Of a stretch of DNA of 64,000 nt, positions 23,701 through 36,262 are shown in pieces. How positions within the stretch are numbered: position 1 is the first letter of the stretch; the number at the start of each line of letters is the position of its first letter. Below the pieces are notes generated by a model, which saw nothing but the letters and a program-made list of their open reading frames with translations, was not told the DNA's origin and did not search any database. The stretch comes from Panax quinquefolius (Eukaryota > Streptophyta > Magnoliopsida > Apiales > Araliaceae): the NCBI GenBank assembly GCA_020205615.1, contig CM035162.1, positions 42,212,464 through 42,276,463 of the forward strand, in the 5' to 3' direction. The position numbers were made by a program, and so were the translations under genes.

Positions 23701-24941
23701 ATGTCGATTGGACAAACCCACCATGTCTTCATGAGACCATGCAAACACATCCTGGAATTGGGTTAATAAGCGTAACCATGTCATTCCTTTGGTTTGGGGT
23801 AAGAGTGCGAACAATCTGGATTAACTTAGGGCTTTCTAAGGTTTAGAGATTGAAAGAAGTGGTTTGATCGAGGTTGGGTTTAGGTTTGTCTTTGACCCAT
23901 TCTTGAATTTACGGAGGCACCTCAATGTCATCATGTATATCCATCAAGGTGAATTCATCTCTACATCAAAGGTACTGATCCTTGTGGAGAAGAGCTTGCA
24001 AATGTCGGCAAATCATGGCACATCTAAATTGAGTCTGAAACAAAATATGCTTTCACTTAGTATATATGAAATGTGTTGATCATACGGTGTTAGCATATCT
24101 TGACAAAATAAAAGCTGCTAATATTGTCTGAGAAAAAAGTAGTAGTTATTATATCTCTGAGCGCGAAAAGAGTTACTTGCGTTTTACCGATGACGACCAA
24201 TGCAGAGAGTCTTTGTTCCGATTAGCGAAGGCAAAAGTCCGAGTGGACCCATGATGATGGAGGGATTGTCATCATCCTCCTATCCGAATGATGGCCATTA
24301 CGTGCGAAGGCAATCATAAATGCAGGGTGTATCTGTTGGTATGTTCATCATGAGCGATGATGCGTATGCGACATCATTCGGATGACGTCTTGCTTGATTC
24401 TTCGTTCCTCCTCTTCCTTTGCGGGATTTGGAACAAAGACTTCTTTCTCTTTACCGATGCGGCTTGGAAAATAACATAGCCATTACATTGGTTGGCACCT
24501 TACTGAGGAGGTTGTGCGGACTCGAGTTTGAAGGCGAAGATAAACGTCGCATGGTTGAAGCTGAAGGAATCTGTTGATGCTTATGAGGATTCCTGTGACT
24601 AGAACTGGTAGAATAGCCTAGCCAATTTATTCTAGTTCGCTTTGGTTAATCGAATTGGGTACTTGATACCACGATGATCTTACCTGACCCTTGTCTCGGC
24701 TTATGACCTAATGACATCATTTCTTGAGTAAGTGAGCATTACCTCGGCAGAAATCTTGGGTTAGGTAATGGCATTTCAATAGCATGGTATTGGGTATTGC
24801 TTACTTCAAGGCATGGCCGGTGGTTCAACATCTGCATTGGCATTGATGAATGGCATGTCCCCGTGTTGAGGACACTCTGGTTTAGCGTTGACCGTGACCA
24901 GGCTATTGTTGATAATGTATTTCAGTTGCTGATGAAGGGTG
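23701..24941 (-). pseudogene. C1 pol: connector between protease and reverse transcriptase
   Basis: Reading starts directly at the GGGTG target duplication (24937-24941) and continues the protease-side frame as LHQQLKYIINNSLVTVNAK. A G-patch-like piece GHKPRQGSG lies near 24715-24685, as is usual in Tat elements just before reverse transcriptase. The rest is low in recognisable motifs and carries several stops; two early ones (near 24822 and 24785) are TGA. Confidence 0.72.
24937..24941 (+). other. Left target-site duplication of element C (GGGTG)
   Basis: GGGTG precedes the TGTAGACAC start of C's 5' LTR and recurs at 62129-62133 right after C's 3' LTR. This shows that C entered C1 as one intact element. 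Confidence 0.85.
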
Positions 24942-26164
24942 TGTAGACACTTGAAATTTTCTGTACTACTGTTACTAAAATTGCAGGAGGATAGATTCGT
25001 CTTTTAAGAGGGAACCCTGAAAGACAATCCAAGCCGTCTGGGATACTCACCGAAAGTTCAACATCAAACCCCGGATCGCGATGCAGGAGTAACCAATTCA
25101 ACCTCGGAGATAACCCCGAGGCTTGCCAGATACAATATACCGGAACTCACAGGAGAAGACCGATTAATCTCGGAGATGACCCCGAGGTATCCAGTCTCAG
25201 TCCCAACCATGGGAATAGCCACTAACCTTGGTGATAGCCCCAAGGAATGCAATTTCAGAGATAACCCCGGAAATGCTTATTTTAAATGCAACCAGCTTCA
25301 ATCTCGGCGCTCACTACGAGATACACTGCACCAACCCGACAATAACATCGGGAAGACAGGCACACCTCAAAGGTGACAATGAGGACCTTCAACAATTGCG
25401 GCAGATCAAATCTCGGTGAAGTCGACAGCGTCTCATTTATCATTAATCCGCGAAAACCGGTGAGGGGAAACATCGTCATCTCGTAAACACTATGCCACGT
25501 CACGTCTCTACGTAACAATGTCCCACAAGGCTAACCAATCCCGAGTGACTATTGTGCGGGGTAACGGATGAAAGTTGAAGCTTGAAGACCCAGGAGGGCA
25601 TCGTCCCATCTTTGATGACTTCAGACAAACTCTAATCCCATGCCATCGTACAACTCTCGACGGCGGCGATCCGAAATAGGTCTGATATCGTCAACCGGAT
25701 GCGGTTGCGCCGAAAAGTTTGAGTGGACATTACAGTGCCTAAGTGCACGTACTTCGAGATGACCTGACCCGAAAAACCTGGGCCAACCCGGGTTACCTCT
25801 GGTACACCTGTGGCTCAGCCACAGGTACACCTGCGGCTAATATGCCTATACATAAAGGGCTTGGGGTGCTGATTTTTAAGAGAAAAAAAGGGGAAACCTG
25901 CACTGATTAAGCTCACTTTTCGCCCATACTGTGTATTTTCACCTTTTAAACACATGTGAGCTCATATATAGCCTCTTTTGTACCCACAAAAGCCAGTGTT
26001 TACCCAATCTAAAGATATAGAAGCCTTCCTTATCAGAGTCAGCTGTAAGCCTTCTCACACACTTTAGAGTCTTTCACTTCATCTTTGCACACACCTTTCT
26101 ACACGTTGAGAGTCGTGTTGCTTGCTTTTGCCGGACTTGGTAGTGGTTTTATGCTTTCGATCTG

Positions 26165-26196
<32 letters not shown>

Positions 26197-26444
26197 ACAT
26201 ATATATTGACTAACATTATTGAGTTATGCCTCGATTGAGCCTAGACTTGATGCAGTGCGTTTACTCACTTATATATATATATATATTTATATATATGAAC
26301 TGTGGTCGGACTACATTCGATGAGCACAGGTTTTATATCCCAAATGTACATTTACTCGCTTTTATATATATTTATACTTATATATATGAGCTGTGGTCGA
26401 ACTACATTCGATGAGCACAGATTTTACATCCGGTGCTTTTATTG

Positions 26445-26488
<44 letters not shown>

Positions 26489-27420
26489 TTATTTTTTAAA
26501 TCTCCTTTGGAGTTTCCTTCGTGGAAGTTGATAGCTTTTTACAGCTTTATTTACATTTCTGATCCCCCATGGAGGTGCTTCGTGGTTGGTGATCATGTCT
26601 GTATATATATATTTACAGCTTTTATATATATACATGCTTACTGCTTCCATACAAATTGCGGTATTTTGTGCGCCTAGGAATCATGTGATCACAGATTCAT
26701 CCCATTGAATCTAGATTCGGTTCCCGTGATGGACATTTTTCAGCTGTAAGTAGCTTGTAAATTATTATGCGGTGTCTGAATTTCCTCAGATGGTTTCCAT
26801 ACCAACGAGGAAGTCGGCATTATTTTTTTATATTATATTTGTATGGATGCCTCGCATCCGTCAAATAAAATCAATCAAGCCGATCACTTAATAAAATGGG
26901 AGTGTAAAAGGTCTCAATTCCTATTGAGCATCAGGGTTTGAAAACCTCTTTTATAAAACATCATTGCCATATCTTGCTAAAAACTGAATTTTTACATAAG
27001 TTCAAACCCTGTGTATATAGGTTCGGACGAGGCCTCGCACAACTTCCATATAACAAACACATTGACCCACACACACACACACTCGGATAATAGTTTCTTG
27101 GAAAGAGGCGGTCGTAGTGGTAACACGGATGTCGGGAAGTGCTAACACCTTCCCCCATAATCAAGTCCCCGGACCCTAATGAATCTCGGTTTCAACCAGG
27201 CCGTTTAGCGATGTCACATCTTCGGGTCAATGTGCAAACCTTTTCTCGGTTGTGTTGGTACGACCATTTTAAAAAAACAAGCTGGCGACTCTTAACGGTC
27301 CATCGTCGACATTATACATATGGGACCTTTTTCACTTGTTTTTTAAACAAATCTCACTTAAAATGAGAACACCAAAGAACAAGTAACGGAAAGGGACATC
27401 CAAAAATCTCGACGTCGACA
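24942..27420 (+). repeat. C 5' LTR (about 2.5 kb)
   Basis: It starts TGTAGACACTTGAAATTTTC and ends GACGTCGACA, matching C's 3' LTR in both termini. Next comes a tRNA primer-binding site. Internally it has a TA-repeat block at 26165-26485 and a weak TATA-like CCTATACATAAAGG near 25845. The pair differs by many small changes, by eye on the order of ten percent, so C is the oldest dated insertion apart from C1. Confidence 0.88.
26165..26485 (+). repeat. Composite TA microsatellite in C 5' LTR
   Basis: (TA)n tracts alternate with spacers sharing 'ttcgatgagcacag' and 'tttactcgctt'. There are fewer and shorter TA tracts here than in C's 3' LTR or C1, which explains part of the LTR length difference. 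Confidence 0.88.
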
Positions 27421-27422
27421 GG

Positions 27423-27438
27423 TGGCGACTCTGCTGGG
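27423..27438 (+). other. C primer-binding site
   Basis: TGGCGACTCTGCTGGG begins two bases after the LTR end. I recognise this motif as the usual site after 5' LTRs of Tat/Ogre-like elements, complementary to a plant tRNA 3' end (reported as tRNA-Arg for Ogre). The tRNA identity is from memory, not shown here. Confidence 0.75.
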
Positions 27439-28480
27439 TACTCCAGTAAGAGGACTTAAGCCGCTATTTCAATCTTTTTCAAAACTATTATCTGTTTGTG
27501 TATGAATGTTGCATTTACATTTGATAAATGTGTACGAATGCATTTCCTTATTGCACTTAGTGCTTTGCACCATAACTGCTTGTGATGTTAGTGCTTCGCA
27601 CCATAAGCGCTTGTGATGCTAGTGCTTCGCACCATAGCTCGCTTGTGATATTAGTGCTTCGCACTTATATCTCGCTTCATGATATTAGTGCCGCACATGT
27701 CATCATTTTTATGCGGTGAGGCGCGATGATATATGAATGTATGTTGTGTGGTCCCTCCACCGGGAGGCTATCCCGTCGGTGTTTGATTTTTGGACTCGTG
27801 AGAAGACTAATTCTCCGAGGCTCGGGAAAGGCACCACCCAAATTCTCTCCGGTTGAAAGACCGGATTAACTTCCGTCAAGTAGATTGCGATGATTTGGGA
27901 ACCTTCATGCCAAAAAGCGCGAGAGTAACCTAAGATAGGTCGACCTCGATAAACCCAAAGCGGAGGAAAGTCTCTTCATGCTCTCATTTCAATTACTTGT
28001 AAACACAATTACTTGTAATTTCATTCCATATATATCTCCATATAATGAGAAATATGAAGAAATGTGTACATACATACATGCTACAAAACGGTGACATCCG
28101 TTATGCGCGGGATAAAATTCCTAAAATGGACATATCACATAGCATGTTATTATATACATCCCTAAAGACTAAACTATGCTATTCTTTCGCGGGGAATCAA
28201 TCGGACCTACTACCCGTTCAAAGTCCAAAAAAGGCGGCAGAACTCTGATCGATCATGTGTTATCATCAGGCCAGGTGAACTTAATCCGATTTCATGCAAA
28301 GAATTGACGGATTAAGCAAACAAATTCTGATTTTGGTTGTTCTACTCAAAGAATTACATCGACCACATGGGGTGAGAAAATACCCGTACATCTGAGCCCC
28401 CACACAAGGAGGAATCCGGTCATTACCATATACGAACTACGATTGGATACGACCAACAAAACTCTTGATCTTGCCCATCC
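27439..28480 (+). other. C leader (5' untranslated region)
   Basis: No supported ORF. A short tandem array lies at 27550-27690. Downstream sequence has ordinary composition, with cytosine-rich segments near 27755-27860. Some Tat/Ogre elements carry an extra ORF before gag; I cannot recognise one here. Confidence 0.55.
27550..27690 (+). repeat. Tandem repeat in C leader (TTAGTGCTTCGCACC units)
   Basis: About four to five copies of a 30-35 bp unit, TTAGTGCTTCGCACCATA plus GCTTGTGATG, follow one another. The core AGTGCTTCGCAC is close to self-complementary (GTGC/GCAC), so each unit could form a small hairpin in RNA. Confidence 0.8.
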
Positions 28481-30808
28481 CACTAGAGATCCGAACCTTT
28501 GGTGACATCAAAAGAAAGTCCTCCAAATGGAAGAGACCCTTTGTATTTATCAAAGGAATTGGAACACACGGGAGTGTTTCATATACGATCTGTGTATTTT
28601 TCACGGTGTTCATTATCCGAGAAAAATTTAAAACTCGATTTTGAAAAATATGGACGGGTTAGGAGATCCTTACACACATTTAAAAGTGTTTATTGGAGAA
28701 CTTGGATCTATATGCAGAGAATGAAAACTCGAGAATGCAATTGTTCAAAAGAGTCTAGCTGGAAAAGCCCGTTAAGTGGTACACAAGATTAGACAACTCC
28801 AAAATTCATAGTTGGGAAGAGCTAGCACATGCTTTCCTCACTCAATCTGACTTTCAAAACTCGGATGGCTCTTGATCGGTATCAAATTACCAAGATCAAG
28901 AAATAGTCTAACGAGTCTTTCGGAGAGTATGCTAGAGGTGGAGACGCACTGTCGCTTGAAGTTAGTCTGCCGTGACAGAGTCGATAATGGTCGTGACTTA
29001 AATAGACATACAAGAGGCTCCCTTCATGAGAGAGTTTTAAGCCAAGCATCGACAAACCATTTTCCGAAATGGTCAAACATGGGGAGATGGTGAGAGATGG
29101 GATTGAAGTCGGGAAAGATTCAAGACCTATTGCACTCAAAGTCATTCTGCGATCACATACAATCTGGAAATTATGGGAACAACCCCCGTAGGGTCCATAA
29201 AAAGAAAGAGGAAGATGTTTCCCTGATACTACAAGGGCAAAAAGGCAGTCAGAACATGCCTATTCAAAGGAAAAACTACACTCCCTTTCCAGCACAGTCT
29301 GCAAACCCTCCAGTACTGAAAGGTGGAGAAGTCAAACGCCCTCGAGTGTTTACACCCTTAGGGGATACCCTCGAGAACATTCTTAATCTTCTGACAATAC
29401 AGAAGAAAATTACGCATCTTCTTCCACCAACCAACCCCTAATGGGCCGGGGTTTCAATCTTTGCTAGGAAATGTGCTTATCATCTGGGGCACTGGACATG
29501 ATACTCGGATTGTTGGGCCTTGAAACATAAGATCCGGACACGATGAACAGCGGAGAAATCGTGGTCACCAAACCGAGATCGACCTCATGTTCAAGACAAC
29601 CCTCTTCCTCAACACAAAGAAAAAGAGGTCAACATGATTAATTGGAGCAGTGGATAGAGTTCCAATTTCAGCTGTGATTCCTCCCAGACCATCAAAGACG
29701 GTGATGACAGATGGGATTATGCCAAGTTCCAATTCACAATGGAACGGAAGATGAAAGCTCTCTGCAAATAAATTGAATAATTGGCGGAACTAGTGACTTA
29801 TCAACATCAAGTGACTCGTCAGTTAATCAGCCAGGAGCATGCCAGTCTTCTACCCATTGTCATGAATATTCCGTCGTCACTTTCATAAAATGAAATGCTG
29901 GAAGACAAAGTGACAAAGAGAGCAAATGCCAAAGCCCGTCGGGATTTCGCCAACAAAAGGGAATTCACCTATCTGGGCCAACCTATGGAGGAAATCCTTC
30001 ATATGTTAATCAATGAAGGAAGGATCAGTTCCCTTCTACCTCCAATCAACCCCCGTTCAGGACGGTACAACTCTGATGGAGTATGTCAATATCACTCCCA
30101 GTCTCGTGGTCATAGCACAGAAGAATGCTGGGCACTCCGCCACCTTATTTAAAATCTGATCGATAGTGGTGTCCTGCGCCTAACAGACAACGAGATGGTG
30201 TTACGTGCAAGCGAGGATGCAAGCCCTACTAAGTGGAAAAACGTGGTAACAGTCATATCCACTAAAACTGATGGGATTAATACATTGCTCACAATGCCAA
30301 CAATTCAACTCAAGGGAGGAAACAATCCTTTGAAAGTGGCTGCTTCCGAGCCAATCAACTTGCCGTGCAGAGCACAATATCATATTGTTAGCTTGCACAA
30401 GGTTCCGTGGAATTATGGTGAAGGTGAAGGATTCACCTCACATACAACTGCTACAGTGTCGAAAGAAAATCCACTGTATATTCCCCAACGGGTGATGAAG
30501 CCCACAATCAAATCAAAGGGGAAAATACCCATGGGTCATAACGAAGCCACAGTGGTTTTAAGCTTGAAAGAAGCTCCACAACAAATATCAATTTTGGACT
30601 TGGTCCTAACTTCTGAGAATCACCGGAAGGTCTTGTTAAAGTTTTTAGAAGAAGCCTATCTTTCGACATCAGTGGATACGGAAAAGTTTCAACACCTGGT
30701 TGATCACATTTTCAACAACAATGTGATATCATGCACTGATGATGACATACCATCCGAAGGGACCGGTCATTTCAAGCCGTTGCACATTGCGGTCTTGTCC
30801 TCCGGATA
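28480..30808 (+). pseudogene. C gag (Tat type), interrupted by B
   Basis: Gag forms the virus-like particle and binds RNA. The capsid-like region reads in pieces around 28600-29120 (for example NSKIHSWEELAHAFLTQSDF near 28795-28850 and KIQDLLHSK near 29110), with several frameshifts. A later section (29257-29440) has RPRVFTPLGDTLENILNLL. In 29895-30152 a knuckle-like CX2HX5HX4C motif is intact (C64, H67, H73, C78). The frame continues past one TAA (30150) as a proline- and lysine-rich section to 30808, where the B LTR begins. The ORF running on to 30962 is chimeric with that LTR. C1 (62400-63999) is the better match for the same region. Confidence 0.8.
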
Positions 30809-31529
30809 TGTGACGGCCCCGAATCCAGGTCCTAAATCACCTCGGATCCGGTTCGATCATTCTATACAACTATTACTATTTGCGAAAGATATAAACATAA
30901 ATTGTTTATACATTACATTACACACTATTCCCCAAGGTCGAGTAACCTTAACTTATACATAATTCATAAATATCTAACACATAACTTTATTATTAAACTA
31001 CACTATTACATTCTTAATCACATACATAAATTAAAGCTGGAACTTTCTTTAATCTTTTCCTGTATCCGACGCGTTCGTCTTAATCTGCAATGTTTTATCA
31101 TGATATAGCAAGGGTGAGCATAAGGATTGCCCAGCAAGTTTAAATTCAACAATATAACGATATATCATGATTGAAATGATTTAAATAATTAGCTGGCTAT
31201 AATTCAACAATATAATTGTGAACTAGCAAGAACAAATTTATGACTGAACAAGTATTATACATGAACAAATATATCTGAAACCAATTGGTAATGAAGGTGA
31301 TCAACCTTTCATACCTGACTTATACATGCAATATGTACAAAGTACAATTCATGGCAATCAGCAATGATTAACCATAAGCTTATCCGAATGAAACACTCTT
31401 AGTAGAGTTAAGTAAAAATAAACTTGCCTGAACCGTTAATTACCGCAACGCAATTTATATCGCTTTATCCGAAGACCTAATATTAGTAATATAGATCTCC
31501 AATATTAGAATAATATCATCACAATATAA

Positions 31530-31564
<35 letters not shown>

Positions 31565-32713
31565 GAATAACCTAAATACATAGCACATAACACATAACCC
31601 TATCAGTCTATTACACACATAAGACACGGTATTAAGTCAAACTATTTCAGTCTGACTTGAATCCGACAAAATTCTAACGTCCTGACGGTCTAGCCGGATA
31701 ATTCTTCGAGTTTAAGTTCAGTTAAACTCTGCCTAAACACTTAACAATTAACTTAGACAATTTTCTAAGCAATCAAAATAATTTTCATAAGTTCGTAATA
31801 ATTTTTAAATAATTATTACTATTTATCTTGATTTTTAAATCATTAATAACGTATTTAAATAAATTAAATACTACTTAATTCTTTTATCATTAATATTTAT
31901 TTATGATCAAATATTAATGAAATACATGCCATAATATTATAATATATTTATAAAGTCATAAAGTATTTTAATACTTTAAAATCATTTAAATATGATTTTT
32001 AAACACTTAAATTCATTTTTCGATAATTGCTTTTAATATTAAAATATTAATATTTTCATGACAAAATATCAAAAGTTATATTTTATAACTTCAAATATTT
32101 TTATAACACTTAAATCATTTTTATATGATTTTTAAATCATTTATTCTATTTTTCCATAATTTATTTAATATATTTATTAAATAAACTAATTAACATTAAT
32201 ATTGATTAATTAATAAATTTTATCACAAAATATTAAAAGTCTTGAAAATAACTTAAAATAATTTCTTATACCATAATATTATAATTAAATAAATTAAATA
32301 CCATTTATATTCCAAAATATTAAATATTTATGAAATATACTCTAAATAATTAAAAACTATTTTTTAATTTAAAATAATTTTTGAAATTTATTTAGTATTT
32401 TAATAATTAAAATCTATTTTTTTTCTATTTTTAATTAATTTTAGGAGAATAATAATAAAATTATCGCTAAAGGCCTATGGCTGAGCAAATCGTATAGGTG
32501 TTCTTCGCTTTTATTCTTCATCAAGCCCATAAATCATAGCCGATTCTTAGGTTGGGTGGTTTGACCAGAATTTAAGCAGTGTTCTTGATGGATTATGGGT
32601 CGCTTATGGTGTTAATATAGTAGTACGAATGTAATACTACAACCTAAAACTAATTTCATGTCCATACAACAACATCCCAGAGAGTTATCAGCCTTCAAAG
32701 ATCTTGTCAGAAG

Positions 32714-32752
32714 CTGTTCTTCATTTCTGGGTTACCCAGAAATGAAGAACAG
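32714..32752. repeat. Perfect 39-bp palindrome in B 3' LTR
   Basis: The 19-base arm CTGTTCTTCATTTCTGGGT is followed by a single T and its exact reverse complement. The same perfect structure occurs in the other LTR at 56156-56194. Confidence 0.95.
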
Positions 32753-33859
32753 TTCGGATAGGCTACTTTAGATCATCATATCTTTCACCCTGAGCTTGAT
32801 TAGTGAGTTATAAAGGTTAATACTTATAGTAAACATGTAAGAGACAAATTATATAACATAATATCAGTATATTATCAACACAATCACTAGTTTTAGGCCG
32901 GTCAAACATTGTCAGAGAAAACGGGCTTTGAAGAATCTGGGTTTTCAGTTGTTCTTCAGTATTCGATCAACGTAGTTTGACCACTATTATTTTCAATCCA
33001 GACCATGATCTGATGGGTATAAGGGCTTGTATATGTAGATCTCATGTCATACAAGTAAAATCTAACACCAACATGGCTAAACACTTAATGACGTAAGATC
33101 AAAGGCTTAAAAAACTTGTCGGATAACTTTGGAAAAATTAGGTTGCCGAGGCGGGTTTCCGTGAGCGGTCGGCGAGGTTTGACCAGCTTGTATCTCTTAA
33201 TCTATTAAGGATCTGGCCTTGTTTCTTGTTTTAGATCATAGTCCTCATGACAGAGAACATGTTTATAACATAAAACAAGAAAAACAAAAACAGAAAGAGA
33301 TCTATGGCCACTGACATTAGGCTGTCAGTCGATATTTTTCCAGTTTTTCCATATTTGTAAAAATGCTTGATTCGTGCATCTTAGTGTTATAGATCCATGA
33401 TATATCAATCCAGATCACTTATAGACACCCTATTACACATATCTAACCAATCAATTACAACTTTTAACATCAAATCAAAAGATTTCGAAATTTAGGGTTC
33501 ATATACCTTGTGAGCTTTGATTTTTGATTTTTGATCTTTGATCTTGTTCTTGGCTTGCTAATACTTGATCATGGCTCAACATTTAACTCTCTCTCACTCT
33601 AGATTTCGAAAGTTAGAGAGAGAAGGGACTTGGGAGAAATGAAAAATTAAAGTGTGCATGACTCTCTCTTTAATCTCTATTAATTATTGTTGCAATGAAA
33701 TGGCTGATATAATTTGGCTGAATTCAGTGTTTGTAGCACAAGGCTAGTACTAGGGTTGGTGAGCAACTCACCTTAGGGCAACATTTGCAAGTTAAGCTCA
33801 AATAATGCACCCAAGGGTATTATAGTCATTTCCCATTTAATTTTAATGGTATTTTGGAC

Positions 33860-34520
33860 TTTGGCCAAACTCTTAGGGTTTAGGGTTTGGTTAGGGTTTA
33901 GGGTTTGGAAAACTTTTAGGGTTTAGGGTTTGAACCCTCAAGTTTAGCAATTTAATTTCTAAAATTTCCAAATTAGGTTTTCAAAATTGAAAATTAATAT
34001 TTCTTAATTATAATTTGAATTTTCTAATTATATTAAAAAATTGTAATCATAATTTAAATATCGCTAATTAGGATTAGTATTTCCTAATTAAAATCGCTAA
34101 TTTAGCAATTAGGGTCAAAATCACGGATTAGGGTTTACAACCCAAAATTAGAGTTTCTAATAGAAAATTAATTTTTTTAAAATAGAAATTAGATTTTCGT
34201 AATTAGATTAGGGGTTTCTAATTACTTAATCTTGAGAATTAGGATTATTATTTCCTAATTAACATTAAAAGTATTTAATTAACACTTAGGTTTTTCCCTA
34301 TTTATAAATTAGGGTTTTAAATCTAAAGTAATTAGGGTTTCAAATTTGGAATTAGGGTTTTGTAACCAATTTGTTAAGATTAACCCTAATTAATCCTATA
34401 ATTATTTACACTTACGCCATTAAGTTCTCGATTTAGGGTTTTCATGCATAGAATTAGGGTTTGATTCCGGCGAAATTAGGGTTTCGTAAGCTAGGTTTTA
34501 GGGTTTCTTGTTAAACGCTA
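33860..34520 (+). repeat. Telomere-like TTTAGGG-rich zone in B LTR
   Basis: Clusters such as TTAGGGTTTAGGGTTTGG occur at 33869-33935, followed by scattered AGGGTTT units up to about 34520. Units are interspersed with AATTAGG-type sequence. This is not a true telomere array. The right-hand B LTR is truncated before this zone. Confidence 0.8.
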
Positions 34521-34830
34521 GGGTTTTCTAACCTAACGTTGACGTTCTTAATATATACTTAGGGTTTATTTATGTATATAGTTTATTTGAGTGAACCTTG
34601 ACCCTTAACCACACATCTGTATACATATACAACCATATACACAGAATATTTTCACGTATTTCATTAATCCTGAATAATTCACCTAAATCCTTCACAGAAT
34701 TTTGAAATCCTCAAAATTCTATCTTAAAAATATCAAACGCATACACTTATTTTCTGTCTAGGTTCTAATTTCGAACCTTAAATTAATTAATAAAAATTTA
34801 AAAAATATTTTAAATTCTCGGGTTGTCACA

Positions 34831-34845
34831 TTCACCCCTTCTTCT
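34831..34845 (-). other. B polypurine tract
   Basis: The minus-strand AGAAGAAGGGGTGAA lies immediately before the LTR start TGTGACAACC. The preceding bases read AAATTTTGGGGATGAAATTTTT, like the end of pol in chromoviruses (compare A1 at 1205-1226). Confidence 0.8.
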
Positions 34846-36262
34846 AAAAATTTCATCCCCAAAATTTACCTTACACCTTACACCGTACTGCTTACACCAT
34901 TCTCATACATTATCACCATCACATGCTACCCAATACACCTCTTACAAGAGTAAAAATTTTCAAATTTTGTTAAGGGGTTTTACAGACTATTGTCTGTCAT
35001 TTTCGCAGAGGTTATAGGAAATTCATCCGCAAACCGTCATAACTTACGGACATAGTGGGTAATTAATCCGGTATGTCTGTACTTTATTAAATCTTCTTTG
35101 ATTCGACTGCTTTTCTCGCTTTGCCATAGGCACAAAATTATACCTCGGTCTTATTGGATTACTTTCAAAACAATTTGGTTGGAAATTTCTTTCAATGAAC
35201 ACTTAGAATTTTTATAAACTTTAGTCTCAAGTGAATCGAATAGCATAGACTCATATCAATAATTCAATTCAATCGAATTATTTAAGTGTCGTCAAACTCC
35301 GTTGGAAAATTATAATTTTTGAAAATATTTTTGAGAATGACGTCATAATGCCGTACTGTATTAACAGTCTGTTTGAGGATGCCGTCATTGTATGACTTTG
35401 TCATAACACATCATACAATAGTGGAACAACGATTTTAGATCAAATTCACACTAAGTATTCCCGTATTTACAACTCCATCAAATTTTTATCATCTCTACAC
35501 CAGGTTGCATGGTACATAAGTGATAAATAAAATAAATTTTGATATTTCAAATCATTTGCGTCTAGCTGAAATAAGTAGCATAGACTATACTTTAAACCGT
35601 TTCAAAAATGATTACGAGTCTACATTTTTTTAAAAGAACATAGTGCGTATTTAGCTTGATGTCAATCATTTCGAAGTCCAGCATAGCTAGGAGTTTTGAA
35701 AAACTTATGTCTCCACTAATAATCATTTGCTTAAACAATCTATCTGTTCCTTTTGTCCTCAATATTCCATTTACACACAACTATACCCAGTTCGTAAAAC
35801 CACACTTATGAGTCCATAAATTGCCACAATCATATGAGTTTAAGAACTTTCCTAGCCTGACATTTGGCGTCCGTTCACTGAGGGGTTCATAAACATTTCA
35901 TATAACTATGAGTCAAGTATGTCACTTAAGTATGAGTTTTAAGAACTCGTACTTAACCTTATATCCTCTACCTATGACCTATCTATCTGTTATACACATG
36001 AGAAAGGAATCACCCTCTTAACACGCATATAGCAAATAGCGCGACACAAACATTTCAATGATTATCAATGCCAGAACTAAGTAGTTTTTACACAAAGTAC
36101 AATTCCCCGCCCACACAAGGAATCATACAACTCAGTTGCCGACATGAATCCTCAATTGAATTCCCACCTAACACTAATACCCTTCTCAATACGAATTTCA
36201 TTTAATCCGTATTCATAATCCATAACTCTTTCATGAGTTTTCATAGTACAATTTCATAGTAC
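34846..36262 (-). other. B internal 3' region, no recognisable gene
   Basis: Between the polypurine tract and the E insertion both strands are full of stops, and I recognise no reverse transcriptase, integrase or chromodomain. Several 'tctagctgaaataagtagcat' style segments (near 35560) resemble pieces of LTR G (near 5940 and 6030). It may be a long 3' untranslated region or a badly decayed pol end. Confidence 0.5.

Larger units (their letters stand above)
30809..34830 (-). repeat. B 3' LTR (4.0 kb, complete)
   Basis: Minus-strand termini are TGTGACAACCCGAG (34830) and GGGGCCGTCACA (30809). It contains a perfect 39-bp palindrome (32714-32752), long AT-rich tracts (31800-32450) and telomere-like AGGGTTT clusters (33860-34520). 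The candidate target duplication at the left side is GGATA (30804-30808); its partner is lost with the truncated right end. The ORF at 30902-31108 is also present in the other copy (54295-54501) only because the LTRs are duplicates. Confidence 0.87.

Noticed and set aside
27423..27438. Part of a tRNA gene
   Set aside because: The tRNA-complementary bases sit exactly after LTR ends (also at 47091, 44863 and 54188) and have no cloverleaf around them; they are primer-binding sites.
27550..27690. CRISPR-like array
   Set aside because: Repeats are contiguous without unique spacers, and the context is a plant retrotransposon leader. No cas genes are present.
28882..29145. 87-codon minus-strand ORF in C
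   Set aside because: It is antisense to gag, which is recognisable on the plus strand by family-specific pieces.
30902..31108. 68-codon ORF that recurs at 54295-54501
   Set aside because: It lies in both copies of the B LTR. Its conservation follows from LTR duplication, and it has no start context or known domain.
33860..33935. Interstitial telomere or chromosome end
   Set aside because: Units are degenerate and few, and they are embedded in an intact LTR.
34846..36262. Decayed integrase or chromodomain gene of B
   Set aside because: Apart from a short end-of-pol-like stretch beside the polypurine tract, I could not recognise any motif in any frame.
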